Assembly: GCA_030836185.1 (NCBI GenBank)
Contig: JAURQH010000050.1
Span: 186,001 to 250,000, forward strand
Length of the DNA: 64,000 nt
Direction of reading: 5' to 3'
Origin: Planctomycetota bacterium
GTDB taxonomy: Bacteria; Planctomycetota; Planctomycetia; Planctomycetales; Planctomycetaceae
Shown here: one piece after another, positions 1-8,918 of the stretch
How the letters are laid out: every line of letters begins with the position of its first letter
How positions within the stretch are numbered: the stretch's first letter is position 1
Position numbers and translations under genes: made by a program
The notes under the pieces: model-generated
What the model saw: the letters and a program-made list of their open reading frames with translations, nothing else
Databases searched by the model: none
Told to the model about the DNA's origin: nothing

Positions 1-217
1 CCAAATAAGTGGAAAGACCGGTTTCCACCGAGTTAAGGTCGACCTCACGAATGTTCGCCTTGATGGGTTCGATTTGGCACAACTCATCGAGGTCAATGCG
101 ATCATATTTCCGGTCAAGATCGCTGAAGGAATCACTACGGATGTATTCGATCTCTGGATGATGATCGAAAGGTGTTTCTTGTGTTCGGATCGCTCGAGTT
201 GATTTTGATGTCGACAT
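1..217 (-). CDS. Partial hypothetical protein, N-terminal part, runs off the left edge
   Basis: The minus strand is open from an ATG at 217 to the window edge, about 72 codons, and stays open some 25 codons further upstream of that ATG. The translation is hydrophilic and rich in Asp, Glu and Arg, with no signal peptide or membrane segment. I do not recognise a family. An open frame this long at mid GC content is unlikely by chance but not excluded. The start is uncertain because no clear ribosome binding site precedes the ATG. The rest of the gene lies outside the window. Confidence 0.35.
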   Translation of the reverse strand, partial: MSTSKSTRAIRTQETPFDHHPEIEYIRSDSFSDLDRKYDRIDLDELCQIEPIKANIREVDLNSVETGLSTYL

Positions 218-565
218 TTCAATTTCCAATTGAGTGTTCCCAAAATGACGTCTCGCTCTGGTCGTGTCGCGAGCACGAATTCCTCAACCTGTACTTGCTA
301 TTTATCGCCAATTTCAACATTAATAACAATAGATATAGAGAATATAAACGTCCATAACGTCCTTTTCAACTTCATGTTCTTCGTAAGTAATTCTAATATA
401 GTGACTTAAGCGTTTCGCAATTAGCTGGCTTTGATCTCTAATTAGGATAACATTGACTTCGACAGTTAGAAAACTGAGAAAATTATGCGTTTCCGCACCC
501 AATTCCCGGCTGAAACGATAATCACTCAGGCTGCATTTTTCTGGCTTCACTGCTACAATGCGTTT

Positions 566-597
566 GAGACACCGATTCCTTAGAAAATCGGTGTCTC
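566..597. repeat. Perfect 12-bp inverted repeat, 8-nt loop
   Basis: GAGACACCGATT at 566-577 is exactly repeated in inverse at 586-597. No T-run follows on either strand, so it does not look like an intrinsic terminator. It lies about 225 bases upstream of the aceE start, so it may be an operator or a leader hairpin. The remainder of 218-821 holds no gene I can support. Confidence 0.55.
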
Positions 598-821
598 TCA
601 ATTGGCGTAGGGTTGCACGAGGCAACGAGTTACGCTTTACTTCCGAGGCTTGTTTTCCACCCGGAAACCACGCCAATGACATATCGTTCTGGATTCGTTG
701 TCGACACCTCAATTTTGTGAGATCGCTCGGCTTCAACGGGTTCGAGAACATTCAATCATAGATACATCCCTTTATGCAGAGGTCAGGCTGTTCATACGGC
801 TGGCTGACGAGAGAAAATGCT

Positions 822-3500
822 ATGGCACAGGATTTATCACAGATTTCGAGCATCGACCCGAATGAGCTCGAAGAATGGTATTCCTCACTCGAAGACATCC
901 TGCATCGTTACGGACCACAGCGACTGCAAGAGCTTCTGGTGAACCTTCAAGAGCGGGCATATCTCCGCGGCGTGACGATGCCGTTCACTGCCAACACACC
1001 TTACGTCAACACCATCCCCGTTGATAAGCAGACACGTTTTCCAGGCAATCTGGAAATCGAACGCCGCATTAAAAGTATCATTCGCTGGAATGCCATGGCG
1101 ATGGTGGTTCGCGGAAACAAAGTTGCCGATGGTATTGGCGGTCACATTTCGACATTCGCTTCCTCGGCAACACTCTATGAGATCGGTTACAACCACTTCT
1201 TCAAAGCCCGGAATGAAAACCAGATCGGCGATATGGTTTACTTCCAAGGCCATGCCTCTCCCGGAATGTATTCTCGTGCGTTCATGGAAGGTCGTTTGAA
1301 CGAAGAACACCTGATCAACTTCCGTCGTGAAATTCCTCGTGGACAAGGACTCTCCTCGTATCCTCATCCGTGGTTAATGCCCGATTTCTGGCAGTTTCCA
1401 ACCGTCTCGATGGGTCTCGGCCCCATCTGTTCGATTTATCACGCACGATTCCTTCGATATATGGAACATCGTGGTTTGATCGACACCAGTGAGTCGCGCG
1501 TCTGGCAGTTTGGTGGAGACGGCGAAGTTGATGAACCCGAAACTCTCGGTGCCATCACACTTGCATCCCGCGAAAACCTCGACAATCTCACTTGGGTCAT
1601 TAACTGTAATCTCCAACGACTCGACGGCCCTGTCCGTGGAAACGGGAAGATTATTCAGGAACTGGAAGCCGCGTTCCGTGGTGCTGGCTGGAATGTCATT
1701 AAAGTCGTTTGGGGAGGAGACTGGGATCCGTTGTTGGCCAAAGATGCTGATGGAAAACTTGTCAAACGCATGGGAGAAATTGTTGACGGCCAGTATCAAA
1801 AATACAGCGTCGAAAATGGCGAATACATTCGCGAACATTTCTTTGGTATCGACCCGGACCTTGAAGGAATGGTCGAGCATCTGACCGACGAACAGATCCA
1901 GAAATTACGTCGAGGTGGTCACGATCCCGAAAAAGTTTACGCCGCCTTCCAATCTGCGGTCGAACATAAGGGAGCCCCCACTGTCATTCTTGCCAAAACG
2001 ATCAAAGGTTATGGCTTGGGTGAAGCGGGCGAAGGTCGTAACGTGGCCCATAATGTCAAGAAAGCAAACGAAGAAGAACTGCGAGCGTTCCGCACACGAT
2101 TCGGGATCCCCATTCCCGACGAGCAAGTCAAAGACATGCCGTTCTATCGCCCGCCTGAAGATAGCGATGAAATGCAATATCTGCGTGAACGCCGTGAGGA
2201 GCTTGGCGGTTTCGTACCTGCACGACATAAGCCAACGGAAACTCTCGATATCCCGGACCTTTCAACCTTTGACAAAGTTCTGAAAGGAACCGGCGACAGT
2301 CCTGTTTCGACAACTGGTGTTCTCGGTGCGGGAATTTTGCCAGCGTTGCTCAAAAACAAGTCGATTGGAAAACGTCTCGTTCCCATTATTCCCGATGAAG
2401 CACGAACATTCGGAATGGAGTCGTTGTTCATGCAGTGCGGCATCTACGCCAGCAAAGGACAATTGTACGAACCAGTCGACTCTGGCCAGTTGATGTTCTA
2501 CAAGGAAGCCAAAAGTGGGCAGCTTCTCGAAGAAGGAATTAACGAAGCAGGGGCAATGTCTTCCTTCGTGGCGGCGGGAACCGCGCATGCCAACCTCGGC
2601 ATGCACATGATCCCGTTCTATGTTTATTATTCGATGTTCGGCTTCCAGCGTGTGGGCGATCTCATCTGGCTGGCAGCAGATTCGCGAGCCAAAGGGTTCC
2701 TCTGTGGAGGAACCTCAGGACGCACAACACTCAACGGAGAAGGATTACAGCACGAGGATGGCCATAGTCATTTAATTGCAACGTCTGTTCCGAATCTGCA
2801 ATCTTACGACCCTGCCTATGGCTACGAACTCGCCGTCATTGTGCAAGATGGACTGCGAAGAATGTATGGCGAAGGCGAAGATATCCTTTATTATCTCAGC
2901 GTCTATAATGAAGCTTTCCCGCAACCTGAAATGCCGGAAGGGGTCGAGGATGGCATCATCAATGGAATGTACAAATTAAGCTCCAAAGAAGTTAAAGGAG
3001 CAATCGGTCGCGTTCAGCTCTTTGGCAGTGGTACGATCCTTCGCGAAGCATTGCGAGCACAAGAGTTGCTCGCTGATGAGTACAAAATTGCGTCTGATGT
3101 CTGGAGTGTTACGAGTTACAGTCAGATGGCGCGTGAAGCATCGACAGTTGACCGGTGGAACAAGTTCCACCCGAACGACGAAGCTAAGTCGACCTATCTC
3201 AGCACTTGCCTCGGCGATGTTGAAGGTCCGATCATTTCGACCAGTGACAATGTCCGCTTGGTTGGTGATCAAATTCGTCCGTGGGTCAAGCAGCAATACA
3301 TCGTCCTCGGAACCGATGGATTTGGACGCAGCGATACACGTCCGGCTTTGCGACGACATTTTGAAATCGACGCAGAAAATGTCGCTTACGCGGCCTTGTA
3401 CGGACTTGCCAACGAAGGCAAATACGACAAAGCCAAACTACCAGAAGCCCTCAAAGCACTCGATATTGATCCCGAAAAGGTCAATCCGCTGTATGCCTGA
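822..3500 (+). CDS. aceE: Pyruvate dehydrogenase E1 component, homodimeric type
   Basis: Thiamine-diphosphate-dependent decarboxylation of pyruvate and reductive acetylation of the lipoyl group of E2, in the cytoplasm. The protein is about 892 residues, the usual length for the single-chain AceE family. It has the expected N-terminal transketolase-like domain with a GDGEVDEPE stretch (ThDP/Mg binding region), a pyrimidine-binding domain and a C-terminal domain with the GTDGFGRSDTR segment. I prefer the ATG at 822, preceded by a GAGAG motif at good spacing, over the ATG at 774, which would add 16 residues and has no visible ribosome binding site. It is first in an operon with aceF (69 bases downstream) and lpdA, so one transcript encodes the whole complex. 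Confidence 0.95.
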   Translation: MAQDLSQISSIDPNELEEWYSSLEDILHRYGPQRLQELLVNLQERAYLRGVTMPFTANTPYVNTIPVDKQTRFPGNLEIERRIKSIIRWNAMAMVVRGNKVADGIGGHISTFASSATLYEIGYNHFFKARNENQIGDMVYFQGHASPGMYSRAFMEGRLNEEHLINFRREIPRGQGLSSYPHPWLMPDFWQFPTVSMGLGPICSIYHARFLRYMEHRGLIDTSESRVWQFGGDGEVDEPETLGAITLASRENLDNLTWVINCNLQRLDGPVRGNGKIIQELEAAFRGAGWNVIKVVWGGDWDPLLAKDADGKLVKRMGEIVDGQYQKYSVENGEYIREHFFGIDPDLEGMVEHLTDEQIQKLRRGGHDPEKVYAAFQSAVEHKGAPTVILAKTIKGYGLGEAGEGRNVAHNVKKANEEELRAFRTRFGIPIPDEQVKDMPFYRPPEDSDEMQYLRERREELGGFVPARHKPTETLDIPDLSTFDKVLKGTGDSPVSTTGVLGAGILPALLKNKSIGKRLVPIIPDEARTFGMESLFMQCGIYASKGQLYEPVDSGQLMFYKEAKSGQLLEEGINEAGAMSSFVAAGTAHANLGMHMIPFYVYYSMFGFQRVGDLIWLAADSRAKGFLCGGTSGRTTLNGEGLQHEDGHSHLIATSVPNLQSYDPAYGYELAVIVQDGLRRMYGEGEDILYYLSVYNEAFPQPEMPEGVEDGIINGMYKLSSKEVKGAIGRVQLFGSGTILREALRAQELLADEYKIASDVWSVTSYSQMAREASTVDRWNKFHPNDEAKSTYLSTCLGDVEGPIISTSDNVRLVGDQIRPWVKQQYIVLGTDGFGRSDTRPALRRHFEIDAENVAYAALYGLANEGKYDKAKLPEALKALDIDPEKVNPLYA

Positions 3501-3569
3501 TCGCGAGAAGGTCACAGGTCATACGCAACACCTACAAAGTTATTAACACAAGTTACGATAGACACCATC

Positions 3570-4868
3570 ATGGCTCAAGAAATCAAACTGCCTGAAGTTT
3601 CTGAAGGCGTGGAATCGGTCGACATTGGCGACATCCTGATCAGCGTTGGCGACACCGTTGAGGCCGGCCAAGAGATTATGGAACTCGAAACCGATAAAGC
3701 GGTTGTTCCGTTCGCCTCTCCTTCTGCGGGAACCATTACCAAAATCCTCGTCTCTGCCGGGGACACCGTGACAATCGGGCAACCGATTCTTGAGATTGAC
3801 GCCGATGGTGGTGGTGCTGCACCTGCTGCTGAAAAAGAGGAAACCCCCGCGGCTGCTCCCGCCAAAGAAGAACCAAAGGCCGAATCAAAACCGGCTCCCG
3901 CGGCAACTCCTCAGCCGGCAGAACCCGCGAAAGCGGTCGCTCCCGCAACCACTCCCGGACCTGACACTCCGCCTCCACCTGCGGGCCCAGCCACACGTCG
4001 GCTGGCTCGCGAACTTGGAGTCGATTTGCATCAGGTCAGCGGCACCGGGCCACACGGACGTATTACCATCGAAGATGTCCAGGCGTACGTCAAATCTCGC
4101 CTGGAAGGTTCAACAAGTGGTGGAGGTGGAGGGATTGCAGAACCGAGTCTGCCTGACTTTGGCAAGTTCGGAGAAACCGAACGCGAGAGGTTAAACAAGC
4201 TTTCACGGACGGCTGCCCAAAATTTGACGATGGCGTGGAATGTTATTCCTCACGTCACTCAGCACGATCAAATCGACATTACCGAAACCGAAAAACATCG
4301 TCGTCAGTTTGTGGCGAAAATGAAGGACGGCCCCAAAGTAACGATGACGGCACTCGCCATCAAAGCCTCGGTCGTGGCACTCAAAGAGTTCCCGCGATTT
4401 AACGCATCCTTCGATTCACAAAGTGGCGAAATCGTCTTCAAGAAGTATTACAACATCGGCGTTGCCGTTGACACGCCTAACGGCTTGGTCGTTCCGGTCA
4501 TCCGCGATTGCGACAAGAAAAGCGTTTTACAGATTGCCGGTGACGTCACCGATATGGCTGTCCGTGCTCGCGACCGCAAGCTCGACATTTCCGAGATGCA
4601 GGGAGCCACATTCACAATCACCAACCTCGGTGGAATTGGCGGAGTCGCCTTCACTCCGATTGTGAACTGGCCTGAAGTCGCCATTCTTGGCATGTCTCGG
4701 TCCCAGAAAACACTTGCTTATGTCGATGGAGAACTCTCCGAGCGGCTGATGTTGCCACTTTCGTTGTCGTACGATCATCGTGTCATCAACGGAGCGGAAG
4801 CGGCTCGATTTGTTGCCCGTCTTGGACGCATCCTCAGCGATCCGTTCCAATGGCTGGTCGAGAGCTGA
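3570..4868 (+). CDS. aceF: Pyruvate dehydrogenase E2, dihydrolipoamide acetyltransferase
   Basis: Transfers the acetyl group from E1-bound intermediate to CoA and forms the core of the complex. Domain order: a single lipoyl domain (residues 1-78, lipoylated Lys43 in ETDKA), a long Ala/Pro/Lys/Glu linker (about 80-130), a peripheral-subunit-binding domain (about 133-170), a Gly-rich linker, and the catalytic acetyltransferase domain (about 195-432) ending with the active-site [13 protein letters not shown] (His403). The single lipoyl domain contrasts with the three of Escherichia coli AceF. The protein has 432 residues. It sits between aceE and lpdA. Confidence 0.95.
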   Translation: MAQEIKLPEVSEGVESVDIGDILISVGDTVEAGQEIMELETDKAVVPFASPSAGTITKILVSAGDTVTIGQPILEIDADGGGAAPAAEKEETPAAAPAKEEPKAESKPAPAATPQPAEPAKAVAPATTPGPDTPPPPAGPATRRLARELGVDLHQVSGTGPHGRITIEDVQAYVKSRLEGSTSGGGGGIAEPSLPDFGKFGETERERLNKLSRTAAQNLTMAWNVIPHVTQHDQIDITETEKHRRQFVAKMKDGPKVTMTALAIKASVVALKEFPRFNASFDSQSGEIVFKKYYNIGVAVDTPNGLVVPVIRDCDKKSVLQIAGDVTDMAVRARDRKLDISEMQGATFTITNLGGIGGVAFTPIVNWPEVAILGMSRSQKTLAYVDGELSERLMLPLSLSYDHRVINGAEAARFVARLGRILSDPFQWLVES

Positions 4869-4902
4869 TCGATCATCACGAAGCATTTTGCTGACTCTGA
4901 AT

Positions 4903-4938
4903 ATTGATTCCCAACACAACATTGATTCCCAACACAAC
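4903..4938. repeat. Perfect tandem duplication of an 18-bp unit
   Basis: ATTGATTCCCAACACAAC occurs twice back to back (4903-4920 and 4921-4938) in the 90-base gap between aceF and lpdA. It looks like a replication-slippage duplication. It lies upstream of the lpdA start and could change spacing in the leader, but no regulatory role is visible. Confidence 0.9.
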
Positions 4939-4958
4939 CACGAAACGTAGATAGTTCC

Positions 4959-6386
4959 ATGTCAGAGACCGATTTGAGTCAAACACGAGTTGTCGTTCTG
5001 GGTGGTGGACCGGGTGGATATCCGGCTGCCTTCGCTGCGGCCGATCACGGCATGCAGGTCACCTTGATCGATGAAGGAATCGAACCGGGTGGAGTTTGTC
5101 TCCATCGTGGTTGCATCCCTTCCAAGGCCCTGCTGCATGTCGCGAAACTCATCAACGAGACCCGTGAATCTGAAGAGTGGGGCGTGACGTTTTCCGAACC
5201 GCAAATCGATCTCGATAAACTGCGAAACTTCAAAGGTGGCGTCGTTAAACAGCTCACTGGTGGAATCGCGGCTCTCTGCAAAGCACGCGGCGTCAAACTG
5301 ATCAAAGCTCGTGGAACATTTCTCGATTCAAAAACGATCTCGGTCGCTCACGAAGATGGAACGAACGAGAACATCGAATTCGATTACGGCATCATTGCGA
5401 CAGGCTCGTCTCCCGCGATGCCTCCCATTTTCGATCTCGGTGATGATCGCGTGATGGATTCTACCGGCGCGTTGGAATTGAAGGATGTCCCCGAAAAACT
5501 CCTCGTCGTGGGTGGTGGTTACATCGGCCTCGAAATGGGATCGGTTTACGCGGCGTTGGGGTCAAAAGTCACTGTGGTCGAAATGACCGACGGTCTTCTT
5601 CCCGGTGCTGACCGTGATCTCGTCAAGCCGTTGCAAAAAAGACTCGAAGCACAATTCGATTCGATCAACCTCAACACAAAAGTCGCTGCCCTCCAAGCGA
5701 CTGACGCAGGGATTGTCGCCAAACTCGAAGGCGATGGCGTCGAACCCGAACAAACTTTTGACCGCGTGCTGATTTCTATCGGTCGCCGACCAAACAGTCG
5801 AGGCTGCGGCTTTGAGAACACCAAAGCCGAGATCGATGAAAAGGGCTTTATCAAGATTGATCGCAATCAGCGAACAAGTGACTCAAGCCTGATGGCTATC
5901 GGGGATGTTGCCGGCGAACCAATGTTGGCCCACAAAGCGACACGAGAAGCGAAAGTCGCAATTGAGACTTTGGCGGGCGAACCCGCGGAGTTCGACAACA
6001 TTGCGATCCCGGCTGTCGTCTTCACCGACCCTGAACTTGCCTGGTGCGGCTTGACCGAAAACGAAGCCAAAGCCGCAGGAATCGACGTGCTCGTCACGAA
6101 ATTCCCTTGGGCGGCTTCGGGGCGCGCTCAAACTCTAGGGCGTACAGAAGGACTGACCAAATTACTGCTCGAACCCAAAACTGAACGCATTCTGGGAGTT
6201 GGCATTGTTGGCCCCGGGGCGGGTGAAATGATTGCCGAAGCAGTTGTGATGGTCGAAATGGGGGCAGTTGCTCGCGATATCGCGGATAGTATTCACGCAC
6301 ACCCCACGCTTTCAGAGACCATCATGGAAGCGGCGGAAGCCGGTTTTGGACAAGCCACTCATATGTATCGCCCCAAGCGAAAATAA
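4959..6386 (+). CDS. lpdA: Dihydrolipoyl dehydrogenase (E3)
   Basis: FAD-dependent reoxidation of dihydrolipoamide with NAD, closing the pyruvate dehydrogenase cycle; it may also serve other 2-oxoacid complexes. Visible marks: an N-terminal FAD-binding [10 protein letters not shown] (residues 15-24), the redox-active disulfide C47-L-H-R-G-C52 followed by IPSKALL, an NAD-binding [17 protein letters not shown] around 185, an [18 protein letters not shown] motif, and the C-terminal HAHPTLSET active-site His-Glu pair. The protein has 475 residues, normal for the family. It is the third gene of the ace operon. Confidence 0.95.
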   Translation: MSETDLSQTRVVVLGGGPGGYPAAFAAADHGMQVTLIDEGIEPGGVCLHRGCIPSKALLHVAKLINETRESEEWGVTFSEPQIDLDKLRNFKGGVVKQLTGGIAALCKARGVKLIKARGTFLDSKTISVAHEDGTNENIEFDYGIIATGSSPAMPPIFDLGDDRVMDSTGALELKDVPEKLLVVGGGYIGLEMGSVYAALGSKVTVVEMTDGLLPGADRDLVKPLQKRLEAQFDSINLNTKVAALQATDAGIVAKLEGDGVEPEQTFDRVLISIGRRPNSRGCGFENTKAEIDEKGFIKIDRNQRTSDSSLMAIGDVAGEPMLAHKATREAKVAIETLAGEPAEFDNIAIPAVVFTDPELAWCGLTENEAKAAGIDVLVTKFPWAASGRAQTLGRTEGLTKLLLEPKTERILGVGIVGPGAGEMIAEAVVMVEMGAVARDIADSIHAHPTLSETIMEAAEAGFGQATHMYRPKRK

Positions 6387-6427
6387 GCTTTGCAAACGCC
6401 ACCTTCATCCCCAGCCGGATCGCCATT

Positions 6428-7489
6428 GTGAAACTCTTGCGGATGCTGATTCATCAACTGCGGCATCATTGGGTATGGTTAAAGTGGATCGTCGGCATTG
6501 CGATTCTGACTTGGCTCTTTCAGCAAAATCGCCAAGCTCTGTCTGAAATCGATTGGCGAGAACTGAACTGGTCATTCTTTGCCTTGGGTACTCTGCTCAC
6601 AGGCGCAGCATTTCTCGTCACATTTCTGCGTTGGTATTATCTGGTGTCATCCCAAAATTTACCCTTCACCATACGGGACGCCGTGCGTCTCGGCTTTATC
6701 GGGGTCTTGTTTAACTACGTTGCTCCGGGTGCAGCCGGAGGAGACATCGTCAAAGCGTTACTGATTGCCAAAGAACACCCTGAACGAAAAGCGGTTGCTG
6801 CTGCGACCGTTTTCCTGGACCGTTTGCTGGGGCTGATCGCTTTATTTTGTGTCGGGGCATTCGCCTCGCTCGCATTTTTACCGCTGGATGATCACCCACG
6901 TTTACAACTATTACTGACAGTGTTGTGGGGGGGAGCTTTGGGAGGAGTCACCGGCTTATTCCTGCTGCTGCACACATCCTTGCCAAAATCTCGTCTTGTT
7001 GCCTGGATGTTTCAGATCAAATTGATCGGACCGATTCTCGAAGAGATACAACGTGGAATCCTTCTTTATCAAACCCGTAAACGAATTCTCTGGGGAGCTG
7101 TTGGCCTGAGCCTCATCGGTCACTTGATGTTTCTGACAGTCTTTTACTGTGCCTCATTAGCGCTGGATTCTGGAACTGCTGCCCCGAGTTATCTCGGACA
7201 CTTGTTTTTGATTCCGGCTGCGGAACTGGTCGGTGTTCTCATCCCGACACCGGCAGGTATCGGCGCACTGGAGGGGACCGTGCAAGGCGTGTTTGTCATG
7301 GGGGCCGAGATTGCCACTACGCCCGTCTCCAAAGAACTGGCGGCAGCGGCGGGATTCAGCACGGCATTAGTTTTTCGGATGGCCAATATGCTCACCGCAC
7401 TCATTGGAGGCGCGTTTTATCTCATCAACCGGCGCGACATTGAAGAAGTTCTTGAAGAAGACGAACAGGCGGATTCAGAATCCGCATGA
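6428..7489 (+). CDS. UPF0104 / lysylphosphatidylglycerol synthase TM-region family protein
   Basis: Polytopic inner-membrane protein of 353 residues with about eight hydrophobic segments. It carries family features: a VTFLRWYYL stretch in helix 2, FNYVAPGAAGGDIVKALLIAKE after helix 3, and TPAGIGALEGTVQGVF near the C-terminus. Relatives are the membrane half of MprF-type flippases and many stand-alone proteins thought to move lipids. The soluble aminoacyl-transferase domain is absent, so it is not a full MprF; the substrate is unknown. The start is a GTG at 6428, 41 bases after lpdA, so it may be cotranscribed. The C-terminus is strongly acidic. It converges on citrate synthase with 7 bases between the ends. 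Confidence 0.8.
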   Translation: MKLLRMLIHQLRHHWVWLKWIVGIAILTWLFQQNRQALSEIDWRELNWSFFALGTLLTGAAFLVTFLRWYYLVSSQNLPFTIRDAVRLGFIGVLFNYVAPGAAGGDIVKALLIAKEHPERKAVAAATVFLDRLLGLIALFCVGAFASLAFLPLDDHPRLQLLLTVLWGGALGGVTGLFLLLHTSLPKSRLVAWMFQIKLIGPILEEIQRGILLYQTRKRILWGAVGLSLIGHLMFLTVFYCASLALDSGTAAPSYLGHLFLIPAAELVGVLIPTPAGIGALEGTVQGVFVMGAEIATTPVSKELAAAAGFSTALVFRMANMLTALIGGAFYLINRRDIEEVLEEDEQADSESA

Positions 7490-7496
7490 AAAGTCT

Positions 7497-8630
7497 TTAT
7501 CGTTCGCTAATGGGAACGTAAGAGCGTTCGTCGGGGCCTGTGTAATGTGATGAAGGCCGAATGATTTTGTTATCTGAAATTTGCTCCAGCACATGAGCGC
7601 ACCAACCAGCAATTCGACTCGATGCAAAAATGCAGGTAAACAAATCACCCGGTATGCCCATATAATGCTGGACCGAGGCAGAAAAGAAATCGACATTGCA
7701 CTGACGACCAATTTCAGCAACGACCTGCGATTCGATTTCGATAGAAAGGTCGTACCATTTTGTGTCGCCCGCTTCCTGACCCAGTTTTTGGGAATACTCT
7801 TTCAGGTGCTTGGCACGCGGGTCTTGCGTCTGATAAACGGCATGACCAAAGCCCATGAACTTTCCTTTGCGGCTGCGAACATCGGCCACCCAGCCAGCCA
7901 CGTCTTCGACACCACCCACAGACTGCAATGTCTTAAGGACTTCAGTATTTGCTCCGCCGTGAAGTTTCCCTTTGAGCGCACCAATCGCTCCGGTGATTGC
8001 TGAATACATGTCGGTCAACGTGGCAATAATCACACGAGCACTAAAGGTACTTGCGTTGAAACCATGCTCGGCATGCAGAATCAAAATCAGGTCCATCGCC
8101 TTGGCGGCATCTGCACTGGGTTCTTCACCATTCAGCATGTACATGAAATTGGCGGAAATCGAAAGTTCCGGTTTGGGAGCAATCGGTTCGTGACCGTCTC
8201 GCAAGCGACGAATCGCGGCTGTCAGAGTCGGCAACACGGCAATCAAACGGACTGCATTTTCTTTATTCGATTCATCAGACTCTTGTTCTGCCAAAGGGTC
8301 ATAATGTCCCAAGACGGAAACTGCCGTCCGTAGCGCTGCCATCGGAGCTACGTCTTTTGGCAATGCTTTCAGAGCGGCGAGAACTTCAGGAGGCGCGGTC
8401 GCATGAGCAGTAAGCGAATCGTGAAACTGATCGAGTTGCGTCTGATTGGGAAGCTCACTGTATAGCAGTAAAAAAGCGACTTCCTCGTAAGTGCTGTGTG
8501 CACAAAGATCATCGATGTTATAACCACGGTAGATCAGCTTCCCGATCTCTCCGTCAATCTCACAGATCGAGCTATCGGCTGCCTTGATCCCCTTAAGACC
8601 TTTAACAACAGTCTTTGCGTCCTCGCTCAT
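7497..8630 (-). CDS. gltA: Citrate synthase
   Basis: Condenses acetyl-CoA and oxaloacetate to citrate, the TCA-cycle entry step. 377 residues, typical of the shorter bacterial/2-methylcitrate-synthase-like type. Visible motifs: the N-terminal GIKAADSSICEIDGEIGKLIYRGY segment in parts, a catalytic His in ILHAEHGFNAST, the second catalytic His in GFGHAVY followed by DPRAKHL, and the C-terminal SRIAGWCAHVLEQ with SHYTGP. It lies convergent to the pyruvate dehydrogenase operon that supplies its acetyl-CoA, but on its own promoter. Activity as 2-methylcitrate synthase cannot be excluded; no prpB or prpD is nearby, which favours citrate synthase. Confidence 0.92.
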   Translation of the reverse strand: MSEDAKTVVKGLKGIKAADSSICEIDGEIGKLIYRGYNIDDLCAHSTYEEVAFLLLYSELPNQTQLDQFHDSLTAHATAPPEVLAALKALPKDVAPMAALRTAVSVLGHYDPLAEQESDESNKENAVRLIAVLPTLTAAIRRLRDGHEPIAPKPELSISANFMYMLNGEEPSADAAKAMDLILILHAEHGFNASTFSARVIIATLTDMYSAITGAIGALKGKLHGGANTEVLKTLQSVGGVEDVAGWVADVRSRKGKFMGFGHAVYQTQDPRAKHLKEYSQKLGQEAGDTKWYDLSIEIESQVVAEIGRQCNVDFFSASVQHYMGIPGDLFTCIFASSRIAGWCAHVLEQISDNKIIRPSSHYTGPDERSYVPISER

Positions 8631-8884
8631 CGATGAAATCCTCTAAGTGATAAATGGTTTAGCGTTCCGTCGAACGGTCCCTGCGAGCCTGTGTTCGGTG
8701 TCCGACCAAAACAAGGGTGAAAGGTCGATCCGCAAGCCTGCTGCGAAATCCACTCACATCCTGTGGATTGCTACAGTATAGACACCCCCCCGGAGAGGTT
8801 CAACGAAGCAGAACTCGTTACCAGCAATGATGTTTATGAACTTTTCGGAATATTATGTCTGTACAGATGGCAGAAACCAGGAAA

Positions 8885-8918
8885 GTTCAATTCTCTGGCA
8901 ATGTTCAATTCTCTGGCA
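8885..8918. repeat. 18-bp-period direct repeat at the stop codon of the next gene
   Basis: GTTCAATTCTCTGGCA occurs at 8885-8900 and again at 8903-8918, separated by two bases. On the minus strand this duplicates the last codons and the TGA stop (Pro-Glu-Asn-stop) of the degenerate protease. The first stop is used, so the second copy is untranslated. The rest of 8631-8904 shows no gene. Confidence 0.85.

Noticed and set aside
320-751. 143-codon minus-strand open frame before aceE
   Set aside because: It contains the perfect 12-bp palindrome, has no ribosome binding site and no recognised domain. A faint likeness of the middle to phospholipase D C-termini (NVILIRDQSQLIAKRL) is too weak to call.
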